From Paenibacillus cisolokensis (GTDB lineage: Bacteria > Bacillota > Bacilli > Paenibacillales > Paenibacillaceae): a DNA stretch of 33,272 bases. Each line of letters begins with the position of its first letter. Position 1 is the stretch's first letter. The notes beneath the pieces are model-generated. The model did no database searches. It had not been told where the DNA came from and saw only the letters and a program-made list of their open reading frames with translations. Position numbers and translations under genes: made by a program. Location of the stretch: positions 1 through 33,272 of the forward strand of contig NZ_BOVJ01000116.1 of assembly GCF_018403665.1 (NCBI RefSeq), given 5' to 3'. This document shows, one piece after another, positions 16,252 to 25,173 of this stretch.

Positions 16252-16899
16252 GTGAAATTTTTTCTGGACACGGCCAATGTAGAAGAGATTAAACGGATCG
16301 CAAGGCTTGGACTTGTCGACGGCGTGACGACGAACCCGTCTTTGATCGCGAAGGAAGGACGCGACTTCAAGGAGGTCATTCAGGAAATCTGCAGCATTGT
16401 GCCGGGGCCTGTCAGCGCCGAAGTGATCAGCACGAAGGCGGAAGACATGTTGAGGGAAGCCGAAGAAATCGCACAATGGGCGCCGAACGTCGTCATCAAG
16501 CTGCCGATGACCGAGGACGGCCTGTACGCGACCCATGCGCTGGCCGCCAAAGGGATCAAAACGAATGTGACGCTTATATTCTCCGCAGCCCAGGGACTGA
16601 TGGCCGCCAAGGCGGGAGCGACCTACATCAGCCCGTTCGTCGGCCGGCTGGACGATATCGGCGTGAGCGGCATGAACCTGATCCGCGAATTAAAGACGAT
16701 TATCGACAATTACGGCTTCAAGACCGAAATCATAGTGGCAAGCGTCCGCAACCTGGCGCATGTCGAGCAGGCCGCCATTGCCGGCGGACATATCGCGACG
16801 ATTCCGGGATCGCTGCTGCCGTCGCTATGGAAGCATCCGCTTACAGATATCGGCATCGAGAAATTTTTGAGCGACTGGAACAAAATGAGCGGCAAGTAA
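16252..16899 (+). CDS. tal: Small transaldolase / fructose-6-phosphate aldolase family
   Basis: A 215-residue TIM-barrel class I aldolase, similar to B. subtilis YwjH. These enzymes act as transaldolases or fructose-6-phosphate aldolases. The start [29 protein letters not shown], the Schiff-base lysine K83 in NVVIKLPMT and [12 protein letters not shown] are typical. A GTG start follows a strong AAGGAGGG. Sequence alone does not settle transaldolase against aldolase activity. It is the last gene before a strong terminator. Confidence 0.93.
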   Translation: MKFFLDTANVEEIKRIARLGLVDGVTTNPSLIAKEGRDFKEVIQEICSIVPGPVSAEVISTKAEDMLREAEEIAQWAPNVVIKLPMTEDGLYATHALAAKGIKTNVTLIFSAAQGLMAAKAGATYISPFVGRLDDIGVSGMNLIRELKTIIDNYGFKTEIIVASVRNLAHVEQAAIAGGHIATIPGSLLPSLWKHPLTDIGIEKFLSDWNKMSGK

Positions 16900-16921
16900 A
16901 CGCGGCCGCCATAGAAGCGGG

Positions 16922-16966
16922 GCTCTCCCAACGTCATCATGGCGATGACGGGGAGAGCTTTTTTTT
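16922..16966 (+). terminator. Strong intrinsic terminator of the ndk-tal operon
   Basis: GCTCTCCC pairs with GGGAGAGC and CGTCATC with GATGACG, with a bulged AA and a 5-base loop, followed by eight T. Confidence 0.93.
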
Positions 16967-16968
16967 GT

Positions 16969-17012
16969 GAACATAGTGAAATTTTTGGAGATCTCCCGCA
17001 TTTTACGCTTCA
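16969..17012 (+). promoter_or_regulatory. Bipartite motif shared with the binding-protein promoter, candidate response-regulator site
   Basis: GAACATAGTGAAAT (16969-16982), 22 bases, then ACGCTTCA (17005-17012), 11 bases before TATACT. The same 14-mer and an ACGTTCCA at exactly the same spacing recur at 22386-22429. The position, just upstream of and overlapping the -35, suits an AraC-type activator. Confidence 0.6.
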
Positions 17013-17029
17013 GATGCCCCCGGTATACT
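17001..17029 (+). promoter_or_regulatory. Promoter of the CUT1 permease operon
   Basis: TTTTAC (17001-17006), 17 bases, TATACT (17024-17029). A 10-bp palindrome ACGTTAACGT (17038-17047) covers the predicted start of transcription. Confidence 0.55.
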
Positions 17030-17065
17030 GAAGTTACACGTTAACGTACCGAAGGGGTGACAGAC

Positions 17066-18024
17066 ATGGCGAAACCGCTGGCCGCGAATCAGCCGACGGC
17101 AGTCCCGGCTTTCCGCCGCCTGGTCCGCCGGGTTCGGGCAAGATGGGACGCTCCCGTTGCCGGATATTTGTTTATTTCTCCCTGGCTGATCGGCTTTTTC
17201 ATTTTAACGCTGTGGCCGATGATCCAATCGCTTTATTTTCCTTCACCGACTATTCCCTGCTGGAGAAGCCGAACTGGATCGGTCTGGACAACTTCCGGGA
17301 CCTCTTCCGCGACCGGTTCTTCTACAACTCGCTGAAAGTGACGTTTCTTTACGTGCTGACTTCGGTGCCGTTGCGGCTTGCGGCAGCGCTGTTCATCGCC
17401 ATGCTGCTGGCCAAAAACATTCGCGGCATGTCCTTTTACCGGACGCTTGTTTACCTGCCTTCGCTTATCGGCGGCAGTCTGGCCGTGGCGGTGTTGTGGC
17501 GGAATATTTTCGGAGTGGACGGATTCGTCAACGCCGTGGCGGGTTGGTTCGGCATCGCTCCGAAAAACTGGATCGGCCTCCCGGAAACCGCGCTGGGGAC
17601 GCTGGTGCTGCTCAGCGTCTGGCAGTTCGGATCGGCGATGATCATCTTTTTGGCCGGTCTGAAGCAAATTCCGAAGGAATTGTACGAAGCGTCAAGCGTG
17701 GACGGCGCAAACAAGTTTCGCCAATTCTTTCATGTGACGCTGCCCATGCTTTCGCCGGTCATGCTGTTCAACCTGGTCATGGGCGTGATCGGATCGTTCC
17801 AGATGTTTACCTCGGCGTTCATTATTACGGAAGGCGGCCCCATTAATTCAACGGAAGTGTATGCGCTTTATTTGTACGACAAAGCGTTTGCCAATCTGGA
17901 AATGGGCTATGCTTCCGCTCTCGCCTGGATTTTGCTGGTTATTGTGGCGTTGGCCACGACGATCAATTTTGTCGCTTCGAAATACTGGGTCTTTTACGAA
18001 ACGGAAGGGGGAGGCGGACGATGA
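17066..18024 (+). CDS. CUT1 sugar ABC transporter permease, first subunit (frameshifted)
   Basis: Inner-membrane permease of a carbohydrate uptake transporter (MalF/UgpA type). The restored 319-residue product has six predicted helices, starting with YLFISPWLIGFFILTLWPMI, and the ATPase-contacting EAA loop at about 205-227 (ELYEASSVDGANKFRQFF). The frame breaks after MIQSLYF; one extra T in the T4 run at 17236-17239 gives LYFSFTDYSLLEKPNWIG and continuity to the end. The ATG at 17066 follows AAGGGGT. The stop overlaps the next start (ATGA). No ATPase gene is present in the cluster. Confidence 0.92.
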
Positions 18025-18866
18025 CGCGGCGAGTGGCGGACAAGCGTTTCCAAGCGGTGTTTCGGCACGTTTTTCTGCTTGGTTTCAGCTTCATCATGTT
18101 TTATCCCGTTCTCTGGTGGATCGGCGCATCGTTAAAGACCGTGCCCGAATTGAGTCTGCCGACCTTGTTTCCGGAGAAGCCGATGTGGAGCAATTTTACG
18201 GACGGCTGGAACGCGCTTCCCAAGTATACGTTTACGTACTTCTACCTGAACAGCGCGAAATTGAACATGACGACGACGGTGCTGACGGTGATCTCCAGCA
18301 GTTTGGTGGCGTTCGGGTTCGCCCGGCTGCAGTTTCCGCTGAAGAAGCTCTGGTTTTCCCTGCTGCTGATGACGATTATGCTGCCCGGACAGGTCGTCCT
18401 GATTCCGCAATACTCGATGTTTCATCAGTTCGACTGGATCAATACGTATTGGCCGTTTATCGTGCCAAGCGCAACCGGGGGCGCGTTTTTCATCTTCCTG
18501 CTCGTGCAGTTTATCCGCGGTCTGCCCCGTGAGCTGGACGAATCGGCGAAGCTGGATGGCTGCAATTGGTGGGGCATCTACTGGCGGATCGTCATGCCGC
18601 TGACCCGGCCGGCCTTGGTTACGGTATTGATCTTCTCGTTTCTCTGGAGTTGGGACGATTACTTCGGACCGCTGATTTATTTGAACTCGATCGATAAATA
18701 CACCGTTCCGCTCGCGCTCGGCATGTTTATCGATACGCAGTCCGCCACCGCCTGGGGGCAGCTGCTCGCGATGTCGCTCGTCTCGATCCTCCCTCAAGTG
18801 TTTGTCTTCTTCCTGGCGCAGCGGCACTTTCTCGAAGGCATCGCCACAACCGGGCTGAAAGGGTGA
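18021..18866 (+). CDS. CUT1 sugar ABC transporter permease, second subunit
   Basis: MalG/UgpE-type permease of 281 residues and partner of the preceding subunit. Six helices are predicted, starting near HVFLLGFSFIMFYPVLWWIG. The EAA loop is at about 171-193 (ELDESAKLDGCNWWGIYWRI). The C-terminus LAQRHFLEGIATTGLKG is typical. The start overlaps the previous stop by 4 bases, so the two are translationally coupled. The sugar cannot be named from the sequence. Confidence 0.95.
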   Translation: MTRRVADKRFQAVFRHVFLLGFSFIMFYPVLWWIGASLKTVPELSLPTLFPEKPMWSNFTDGWNALPKYTFTYFYLNSAKLNMTTTVLTVISSSLVAFGFARLQFPLKKLWFSLLLMTIMLPGQVVLIPQYSMFHQFDWINTYWPFIVPSATGGAFFIFLLVQFIRGLPRELDESAKLDGCNWWGIYWRIVMPLTRPALVTVLIFSFLWSWDDYFGPLIYLNSIDKYTVPLALGMFIDTQSATAWGQLLAMSLVSILPQVFVFFLAQRHFLEGIATTGLKG

Positions 18867-18872
18867 TATAAT
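18864..18872 (+). promoter_or_regulatory. Extended -10 overlapping the second permease stop
   Basis: TGA-TATAAT, where the TGA is also the permease stop. It could drive the kinase-regulator pair independently, but the predicted start would fall right at the following hairpin and no -35 is evident. Confidence 0.35.
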
Positions 18873-18882
18873 ATAGGACACG

Positions 18883-18915
18883 AAAAGGGCTGCGTTCGGT
18901 TTTGCGCAGTCTTTT
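18883..18915 (+). terminator. Terminator or attenuator hairpin between permease and kinase genes
   Basis: AAAAGGGCTGCG pairs with CGCAGTCTTTT (one bulged G and one G-T pair) around a 10-base loop, with the stem ending in the T-run. It would lower expression of the kinase and regulator relative to the permeases. Confidence 0.5.
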
Positions 18916-18970
18916 CAAATTCGTCCGACAAGTTCCACACGGCGCCACCGGGTGGCTAAGGAGGGCTTCC

Positions 18971-20752
18971 ATGCAGCATCCGTTCAAACGCTGGCGAATC
19001 GACATCTTGTTGTTCGGGAGCTTCGCCCTTCTGATTTTGCTGCTGCTTGCCGCTGTCGGCTGGGGGGCTTTCCGGCTGTCCTCGCAACAGTTGGCGGAAA
19101 ACACGTCGGTCTATCAAGCCCGATTGTTAAAAGAGCTCAACCAGCAGCTCGGCATCCTGCGTCAGTCGATCGAGCAGACGTCGCTGTCCATCGCCCGCGA
19201 TCCCGCATTGCTGGAACATCTGGCCATCCGCCGGGATGCGTACGCAAAATACCGGAGCTACCAAAATGTGATCAATAACTTAAAAGGTCAGGTTATCAGT
19301 TCGTCGACTATATTTTCCATCCAAATCTATATGTACGATCCGATTGTGATCGGCGAGAAGGAAGACATCGCGATGCTTCCGCACGATCGGCTGCAGGGTG
19401 AAGCCTGGTACGACCTTGCCGCGAAATCCGATTTTGTCTGGATTCCGGAGCGGGAAGTGGTGACGGATCGCGGCCGCAAAAAGGTGATCAGCTTTGCCCG
19501 CAAAATTTATGCCCCGGATCTTGCCTATATGGGGCTGATCGTGATCAATGTGAAATTGGAAGCGTTTGAATCCGTGCTGCGGCGCAACAGCGAAGCGCAG
19601 CGGCTGCTGCTTGATTCCGGAAATCGGCCGATGACGGCGGACAGCGTAACTCGGTTGACGCCGGAGCTGCTTGAGGTCGTCCGCGGGCTTGAAAAGGAAG
19701 AAGGGTATATGCCGATGAATCGCGGCGGCGACGGCGAGCGGGGGGCATCGTCCGGAGAAAAAGCGCTGATGGTCTGGTCGAAGGCGTTTCCCGACGGATG
19801 GATGCTCATCGAGATTACGCCCTGGCGGGAGATCGCTTCCGGCAGTTGGCGGCTGGCGTTGACGTTGTTTATGCTCGGACTGTCGGCGTTATTGCCGGCT
19901 CTTCTGCTTACGCTGTATTTGTCAAGGCAGTTCACGCGTCCGGTCCGTCTGTTGGTTCGCTCCATGTCCGGGTTCACCATCCACCAGCCGGACACGCCGC
20001 TGCCGAACGATTACCGCAACGAATTCGGAAGCCTGTTCGGCGGTTTCCGCAAGCTGCGGGAGAGGGTGGACGAGCTTTATGCGGCCCAGCAGGCGCAGTA
20101 TGCCCGGCAGAAAGAAGCGGAGCTGCAAGCGCTGCAGGCAAGCATCAATCCTCATTTCCTCTACAATACGCTCGACCAACTAAACTGGATGGCGATCGAA
20201 GCGGGCCACGAGATGATGAGCCGGGTTCTGGAACTGATGGGGCGCATGTTCCGCACGACGTTGTCGAACGGGGAAACGTGGATTACGTTGGAGGAGGAGC
20301 TGAATCATACGCTCTGCTATCTGGAAATCCAGCAGCTGCGCTGGAAAGGGGAACTGGCGGTCGAAACGGAAGTGGAACCCGACTGTTTGACGCTGTATGT
20401 TCCCAAGCTGACGCTTCAGCCTTTGGTCGAGAATTCGATGGTTCACGGGTTTCACGGCCGACATTCCGGCACGGTGCGGATATTGGCGGATGTCCGGGAT
20501 GGCCGGATAAGGTTGCAGGTGACGGACGACGGCGTGGGACTGGCGGCAGACTGGCGGGAACGCCGGAACCGGAAAACCGGCGGCTACGGCCTTCGCAACA
20601 TCGAAGAGCGGCTGGACGCTTATTTCGGAATCGATTGCAAAATCGTAGCGGAAGCGCCGGAGTCGGGCGGAACCAGCGTAACGCTGTCGTTTCCGGCGCT
20701 CCGCGAGAAACCGGAAGGAGGACGCTCCCATGTGGCGGATCGCGATCATTGA
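18971..20752 (+). CDS. YesM-type sensor histidine kinase
   Basis: A 593-residue membrane kinase. Transmembrane helix 1 is at about 13-33, followed by an extracytoplasmic sensor of about 260 residues. Helix 2 is at about 294-316, then a HAMP-like linker, the His_kinase block with H395 in QASINPHFLYNTLDQLNW, and an HATPase domain. That domain has the N-box LQPLVENSMVHGF, DDGVGLA, and GGYGLRNIEERL. AAGGAGG lies 5 bases before the ATG. The C-terminal end overlaps the response regulator gene by 23 bases. This class normally senses a sugar, often through a binding protein, and controls the adjacent transporter. Confidence 0.94.
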   Translation: MQHPFKRWRIDILLFGSFALLILLLLAAVGWGAFRLSSQQLAENTSVYQARLLKELNQQLGILRQSIEQTSLSIARDPALLEHLAIRRDAYAKYRSYQNVINNLKGQVISSSTIFSIQIYMYDPIVIGEKEDIAMLPHDRLQGEAWYDLAAKSDFVWIPEREVVTDRGRKKVISFARKIYAPDLAYMGLIVINVKLEAFESVLRRNSEAQRLLLDSGNRPMTADSVTRLTPELLEVVRGLEKEEGYMPMNRGGDGERGASSGEKALMVWSKAFPDGWMLIEITPWREIASGSWRLALTLFMLGLSALLPALLLTLYLSRQFTRPVRLLVRSMSGFTIHQPDTPLPNDYRNEFGSLFGGFRKLRERVDELYAAQQAQYARQKEAELQALQASINPHFLYNTLDQLNWMAIEAGHEMMSRVLELMGRMFRTTLSNGETWITLEEELNHTLCYLEIQQLRWKGELAVETEVEPDCLTLYVPKLTLQPLVENSMVHGFHGRHSGTVRILADVRDGRIRLQVTDDGVGLAADWRERRNRKTGGYGLRNIEERLDAYFGIDCKIVAEAPESGGTSVTLSFPALREKPEGGRSHVADRDH

Positions 20753-22393
20753 CGATGACCGGCAGGTGCTGGCGGGCATGAGGAACATCATTCCGTGGGG
20801 CGAGTTGAATGCCGTATACGCGGGGGAAGCGGAAGACGGGAAGCAAGGGCTGGAACTGGTTCGGCAGGCGAATCCGGACATCGTCATCACGGATATTTAC
20901 ATGCCTGTGATGAACGGGCTGGAAATGCTCGAGGCGCTTCGGCAAAGCGGATGCACGAGCCGGTTCGTCATCTTGAGCGGCTATTCCGATTTCGAATACG
21001 CGCGTCAAGCGCTGCGGCTCGAGGTGACGGATTATTTGACCAAGCCGGTCAGCATCGCGACGATTCGGAACGTGCTCCGCAAGGTCATTCGGAGCCTGGA
21101 GGAGGAAGCGGCCGAGCGTCAAGAACAGCATGAGTTGATGGAGCAGGTAAGCCAATTCCGGCCTTATCTGGAAAAGAATGTCTCAAGTCGCTTGTGACCG
21201 GTTCTTACGATCCCCGGTTGGAACGGATGCGGGAGTCGGGAGAAATCCGGCTTCCCGAACGGGAGTTCGTCGTCCTCGCCGTGGAGATTGCCGGGTCGCC
21301 GCGTCTTGTCGAACCGGGGCGTTCCGACACTCATCTGTTCCGGTTCGCCGTCGCGAACATTATGGAAGAGCTGCTGCAGGCGCGATGGCCCGAAGCGGCC
21401 GTGCTGGAATTGTACTACCGCTATTTGGCGGTGCTGCTTCCGATTCCGGAGCATCGTCCTGCCACGGATGAGCAGGTGAACGAATTGTGCCGGATATTGA
21501 CGGACGAGATCCGGCACTATCTCCAGCTCTCCATCCGGATCGGAATAGGCGAGCGGCAGCGGGGACCGCGGCAGATCGTTCTTTCCACGGAACAGGCGTT
21601 TCAAGCGCTGACCGATGCGAGCGGTTCGCTTGCCGGAGACGATAATATCCGCCGCCTGCCGGTTATCCCGGGAGCGAGAATGGCGGGCGGCCGCATCCGG
21701 CGGGTGCCGTTTTACCAGGAAGTGGCGGAGTCGATCCGCTTGCTGCAGGAAGAGCGGACGATTCGGCGGATTCGCGCGTTTGTCGGCGAATGGACGAAGG
21801 ACGGCGGCGTTTTTCCGGAGGACGTCCGGCGGATTGCGGCCGAGCTGTGGACGATATTCGCCTATGCGGTTCATGAAGAAGGGTATTCCCTGGAGGACTT
21901 GTTTGCGGATGACGCCGTCCAGCAGGAGCTTTCCCGGCTTCAGAGCCCTGCCGATCTCAGCCAATGGTTCGAAGAGAAGACGCGCTCGATCTGCCGGCGG
22001 CTGCAGCGCAACGGGGACAACCTTCGGCACCGGCAGGCGGTCGATTACATGATTGAATACATTCATGCGCACTATGCGGAGGATATTCGTTTGAGCGATC
22101 TTGCAGATCAGGTGCATTTGTCGCGAAATTACTTGAGTACGCTGTTCCGGAATGCGACCGGCGAGACGTTTCAGGATTATTTGACCCGCGTCCGGATGGA
22201 GAAGGCGAAGCGTTTCATTCTGGAAGGGAAGCACCTGATCTATGAGGTGGCGGAAAAGGTCGGATACCGCAATGTGCCGTACTTTTCCACCCTGTTCAAA
22301 AAGCATACCGGCATGAATCCGACCGATCTGCTAAAAGGTCCGATTGATGCCGCCGCTGACGGCCGGAGAAAGTCCGAACAATTCGGAACATAG
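20730..22393 (+). CDS. YesN-type response regulator, REC plus AraC-family DNA-binding domain (frameshifted)
   Basis: Partner of the preceding kinase, 554 residues when restored. The receiver has acidic residues D8-D10, phosphoacceptor D55 in DIVITDIYMP and K105 in YLTKP. A helical linker of about 300 residues leads to a C-terminal AraC-type double HTH (YAEDIRLSDLADQVHLSRNY, EVAEKVGYRNVPYFSTLFKK). The frame breaks just after the receiver; one A added at the A4 run 21172-21175 gives YLEKECLKSLVTGSYD and continuity. It sits between the two promoters that carry the shared bipartite motif, making it the prime candidate to bind them. Confidence 0.92.
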
Positions 22394-22429
22394 TGAAATA
22401 GATTGTGCATTCCTCTCATACACGTTCCA
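22386..22429 (+). promoter_or_regulatory. Second copy of the bipartite motif, upstream of the binding-protein gene
   Basis: GAACATAGTGAAAT (22386-22399), 22 bases, ACGTTCCA (22422-22429), starting inside the last codons of the regulator gene and lying 12 bases before the -10-like TACGAT. See the copy at 16969. Confidence 0.6.
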
Positions 22430-22441
22430 TAGGCAAACTGG

Positions 22442-22447
22442 TACGAT
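22442..22447 (+). promoter_or_regulatory. -10 element of the binding-protein gene
   Basis: TACGAT at the same place relative to the bipartite motif (one base further) as TATACT in the permease promoter. No recognisable -35, consistent with activator dependence. Confidence 0.4.
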
Positions 22448-22489
22448 GGGTTTGAAAACGAATACAAAGAAATGAAAGGGGTTACCGAA

Positions 22490-23805
22490 ATGAAGATGAC
22501 CCATCGGATGGTTTGGTTGGCGCTTGTTCTGCTGCTGTCGGCCGCGCTCTCGGCCTGTGGCGTAAAAAAGAAGAAGGCGCCGCGGCCAGCGAGCAAAATC
22601 AATCCGGCAATGTTGAAGGCGGCGCCGCGTCCGTCAAGCTGCGGATTATGTGGTGGGGACCGCAGTCGCGGCACGACGCGACCTTGAAAGCGTTGGAAGC
22701 GTATACCAAGAAGAACCCTCACGTCACCTTCGAACCGGAATTCCAGGGATTCGACGGTTATATCGATAAGCTGACGACGCAAGCCGCTGCGCGGAATACC
22801 CCCGATATTTTCCAGATGGACCCGGCCTGGTTCAAGGATTGGGCGGCAAGCAACCGGCTTGCGGACCTGTCCGCCGTAAATGTGGAAGATGTCGATCCGA
22901 ACTTGCTCAGCACCGGTACGTACGACGGCAAATTGTATGCCGTGCCGCTTGGAAACAACGCCTGGGGCATCATTTACAACAAGGCGATCTTCGAAAAAGC
23001 CGGCATTCCGCTCCCGGCGGACAACTGGACGTGGGACGATTTCTTCCGGCTCATCCGGGAAGCGAAGCCGAAACTCGCCAAGGATCAATATCTGGTCAAG
23101 GATCTGACGACCGACGGCGGATTTTATAGCGCTTACCAACTGGCGAAAGGCAAAGGATGGCCCCGGACATCGGACGGGAAATTTAACTATGACAAAGAAA
23201 CGTGGCTTACCTGGATGAAGACGTTTGCCGAGTTCCGGAAGAACGGGCTCGTGCCGCCGCCGGACGTCACGGTTTCCGACAAGCAGTTTGACGCCAAAGC
23301 GGATCTGCTCGCTCAGGAGAAAGTGCTGATGCGCGGCAGCCATGCGGCGGAAGTCGGCGGCTTTGACAGTCTGAAGCCCGGCCAGTTGGCGGTCATTCCG
23401 GCCCCTTCCGACCAACAAGGGTCCAGTTGGCTGAAAGCTTCGATGTATTGGAGCGTCAGTCCCGATCGAGAGCATGAAGATGAAGCGATCAAATTCATCG
23501 ACTGGTTTATCAACAGCACGGAAGCGGCGGACATCCTGACCACCTCGCGCGGGGTGCCGGTCTCCAAAAAGATGCTTTCCCATCTGGAACCGAAATTTTC
23601 GGATGTCGACAAGATGGGAATCGACCTGATCAACCGGGTGGCCCAGAACGCCCAGACGTTCGATCCGGGCCCGGGCTCAAAGGGCGGCTGGTCGAAATTC
23701 GACAAAGAATACGAGAACATTGTGCAGATGGTTATGTTTGACAAGATTACCCCCGAACAGGCGTGGGAAGAGGTCGTGAAAATTTCGAAGGAGATCGAGA
23801 GTTGA
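22490..23805 (+). CDS. Sugar ABC transporter substrate-binding lipoprotein (frameshifted near the N-terminus)
   Basis: Extracellular solute-binding protein family 1, 438 residues when restored, likely the receptor of the CUT1 permeases at 17-18.9 kb. A lipoprotein signal ends in LSAC (C23). The frame breaks at the A6 run 22564-22569 in the linker after the lipid cysteine; one more A gives GVKKEEGAAASEQNQSG and then the mature domain KLRIMWWGPQ. Characteristic blocks are RNTPDIFQMDPAWF, NNAWGIIYNKAIFEKAGIPL, MRGSHAAEVGGF and EAIKFIDWFINSTEAADIL. The ATG at 22490 has AAAGGGG 8 bases upstream. It has its own promoter, downstream of the regulator. Confidence 0.92.
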
Positions 23806-23810
23806 TCGCT

Positions 23811-23868
23811 GCCGGCGGCCGGCCTTTGGCCGCTCGGCGTTCGCGGGATGGCGAATGCCGCCGCCGGC
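23811..23868. terminator. Long GC-rich inverted repeat after the binding-protein gene
   Basis: GCCGGCGGC (23811-23819) pairs perfectly with GCCGCCGGC (23860-23868), and a smaller GGCC-TTT-GGCC hairpin lies inside. There is no T-run, so termination is uncertain. Confidence 0.4.
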
Positions 23869-23888
23869 AAAGCGCAGCTGTGAACCTG

Positions 23889-23960
23889 GCGAAGCGGCCG
23901 ACCTGGCCGGTGAAGCGGTGACCCCTGCGGAACGGTGAGCCTCGCGAAGCGACGAGCCCG
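23889..23960. repeat. Degenerate repeat of about 17 bp, four copies
   Basis: Units starting at 23889, 23906, 23928 and 23944 follow GCGAAGCGGCGAGCCTG loosely; one unit has a 5-base insertion. It fills much of the gap between the convergent binding-protein and nucleoside hydrolase genes. Confidence 0.5.
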
Positions 23961-23996
23961 GCGTTCCGTCGGTACCCTTCGCCGGCCTGATTCCGT

Positions 23997-24886
23997 TCAT
24001 CTGCAAACGATCGAAAAATAATGCTCGAAGAAATGATTTCGGTTCACGGACGTTGCAATTTCACCGCAGCCGTCATCACTTGGGCGAAAATGCATCATGC
24101 CAAGGGTCCGCTCGTCTTTGATCTCCACATCGATAAAACCTCTTTGATACTCGCATATTTGAGGTTCGAACAAACAGGCGGCCGCAAGCGGGTCGTGAAA
24201 GGTCATCACGTTGTTTTCCAGCCACGGTGAACCGAAATCTTCCACGGCTTTCATTATATCGGTGCTAAAAAGATCGGCTTTCTCGCGTCTTTGGAGCGTA
24301 AGCCTCGTTGTCACATTGAGTCCGAAAGTTCTGCGGACAGGCACGTTTGTATGGTAAACAATCGCGCAAGCGTGGGGGTCCGCCCACGAATTCCAGTTCG
24401 CCATCGGCATATCCGGACTCGTCTGCAATTCATCCGAAAATACGCCGCAAACGATATGCAGTTCTTTAATCAGTTCGGGAATTTCGGGATCGATCAGAAA
24501 AAGCAAAGCGATATTGGTCAGTTGACCGATAGCCAGAAGCGAGATTTCATGCGGATTTTCGCGAATGGTTTGACGCAAGAAATCAACGGCCCGGTACTTT
24601 TGGAAAGCCGTTTCATGTGCCCAGTTTGACAGTCTGGCCGCACCGTCGGGCTTCGGATACAGCGGGCTCGGAAGCAATGGCTTGTCAGCGCCCGCATGGA
24701 TCGGAACGTTTCTTCCCGCAACCTTGCAAATCGCATCGGCGATCATCGCCCGTTTTTCAACTTCTCCGCTTACCGTTGTGATCCCCATTAATTCGCATGA
24801 GGGATGGCCGAGCAAGTATGCCAGACATAAAGCATCGTCAATATCGCCCCCTATATCGGTGTCTACCAATACTTTTTTGTTGTCAC
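23997..24886 (-). CDS. Nucleoside hydrolase, inosine-uridine type (start affected by a T-run)
   Basis: Cleaves the N-glycosidic bond of ribonucleosides. The calcium-binding DTDIGGDIDDA motif is at residues 9-19 of the restored 296-residue protein; DADKPLL-like GADKPLL, SLLAIGQLTNIALL and NVMTFHDPLAAA are further family blocks. As read, the only in-frame ATG (24904) overlaps the ribosome site AAGGAG (24895-24900 complement). A GTG at 24886 lies 8 bases after that site and joins the frame if one T is added to the T6 run 24873-24878, giving VTTKKVLVDTDIGGD. That is taken as the true start. It is divergent from the dehydrogenase operon. Confidence 0.88.
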
Positions 24887-24971
24887 AGGCATTTCTCCTT
24901 TCCATATCTAATATCATACAATGAAATTCGTTTCGAAAGTGGTTTTCTACAGGCAAAGGCGTGGCCTTGCG

Positions 24972-25005
24972 GCGGGTTTGCGCGGTGGCGCAGGCCCGCT
25001 TTTTT
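24972..25005 (+). terminator. Strong plus-strand terminator in a divergent intergenic region
   Basis: GCGGGTTTGCGC pairs with GCGCAGGCCCGC (12 bp, two G-T pairs) around GGTG, followed by six T. No plus-strand gene precedes it, so it ends either a short leader or small RNA, or antisense transcription from the hydrolase side. Confidence 0.75.
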
Positions 25006-25173
25006 GTTGCGGCCATGCATTTTGGCTGCAAATTCCGGCATTAGCCATCTTCCTCCGGGAACAGACAAAAAAAACGAGATTTTCTTCGAAATGTAGAAGG
25101 GCAAAGCGAATTTGCACCGAATATGAAAAAGAGGCACCACAATTGAAGGCTGTTGAAAGGAGAAGATTGCAAG

